Of a DNA stretch of 64,000 nucleotides, positions 63,819-64,000 are shown piece after piece. The notes below the pieces were generated by a model. It did not search any database and was not told the DNA's origin. It saw only the letters and a program-made list of their open reading frames with translations. A program made the translations under genes and the position numbers. Every line of letters begins with the position of its first letter. The stretch's first letter is position 1. Origin of the DNA: Erythrocercus mccallii (Eukaryota; Chordata; Aves; Passeriformes; Dicruridae); contig VZRG01001492.1 in the NCBI GenBank assembly GCA_013397435.1, positions 4,754-68,753 of the forward strand, written 5' to 3'.

Positions 63819-64000
63819 TCAGAGAAGTATCATAATAAGAACAAAAAATAGAACAATATGCCCAATGGACACATTGTCCTTGTTATTTACATTTAAGAGA
63901 TCTTTCAGGGAAGAATTTGACTGCTGAACATATGGGGAGAAAAAAACCACATTTGTTGAACAGCTTTTCAATACAACATGAAAATAAACCATAATATTTT
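63819..64000. other. Non-coding sequence, nothing recognised
   Basis: Short AT-rich stretch after the last CR1 copy to the window end; no feature seen. Confidence 0.5.

Noticed and set aside
1..64000. CRISPR arrays, operons, tRNA or rRNA genes, retroviral LTR pairs
   Set aside because: I looked for regularly spaced repeats, cloverleaf-like sequences and paired long terminal repeats and saw none; the window is vertebrate intron-type DNA.

Overview
This is vertebrate nuclear DNA, almost certainly from a bird. It is AT-rich and mostly non-coding, with rare CpG outside one island. It carries several 5'-truncated CR1 LINE copies whose 3' ends have the avian octamer-type terminal repeats (ATTCTRTG class). 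There are no operons, prokaryotic genes, CRISPR arrays or tRNA/rRNA genes, and almost every open frame is a chance frame in intronic DNA.

The one protein-coding segment I can name is on the minus strand at 46299-46445. It is a 49-codon first coding exon, starting MSKPGK and ending CRRR before a consensus GTAAGT donor. It matches what I remember of the gamma (isoform 3) first exon of FBXW7, the substrate receptor of an SCF ubiquitin ligase. FBXW7 isoforms join alternative first exons to a shared F-box/WD40 body. I looked for the shared exons, for the beta exon and for the alpha acidic exon and found none. The window therefore appears to lie inside the long 5' part of FBXW7, transcribed right to left, with alpha probably beyond the right end and the shared body beyond the left end.

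Layout. 1-670: a CpG island with a well-ordered AT-rich core, a plausible promoter; by position it could serve the beta first exon just off the left edge (inference). 671-9163: intron-like DNA with a GC-rich patch near 7340-7585. 9164-10490: CR1 copy with C-terminal reverse transcriptase and endonuclease relics and an internal deletion. 10491-29523: intron-like, with a 12-bp perfect hairpin (14566-14602), a 161-codon open frame (18621-19106), a 22-unit AAT microsatellite (21187-21252) and a striking pair of back-to-back hairpins (28130-28203). 29524-29741: short CR1. 29742-46298: intron-like, with a GT/AT microsatellite. 46299-46445: FBXW7 gamma exon, with its upstream flank to about 46760. 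46761-59058: intron-like, with an octamer repeat flanked by inverted repeats at 58176-58320. 59059-59386: diverged CR1. 59387-62875: intron-like. 62876-63818: CR1. 63819-64000: no feature seen.

I did not find a novel multi-gene system. The points most worth following are the isolated gamma exon with no shared exon within 46 kb, the left-edge CpG island with a p53-like site, and the clustered perfect hairpins.
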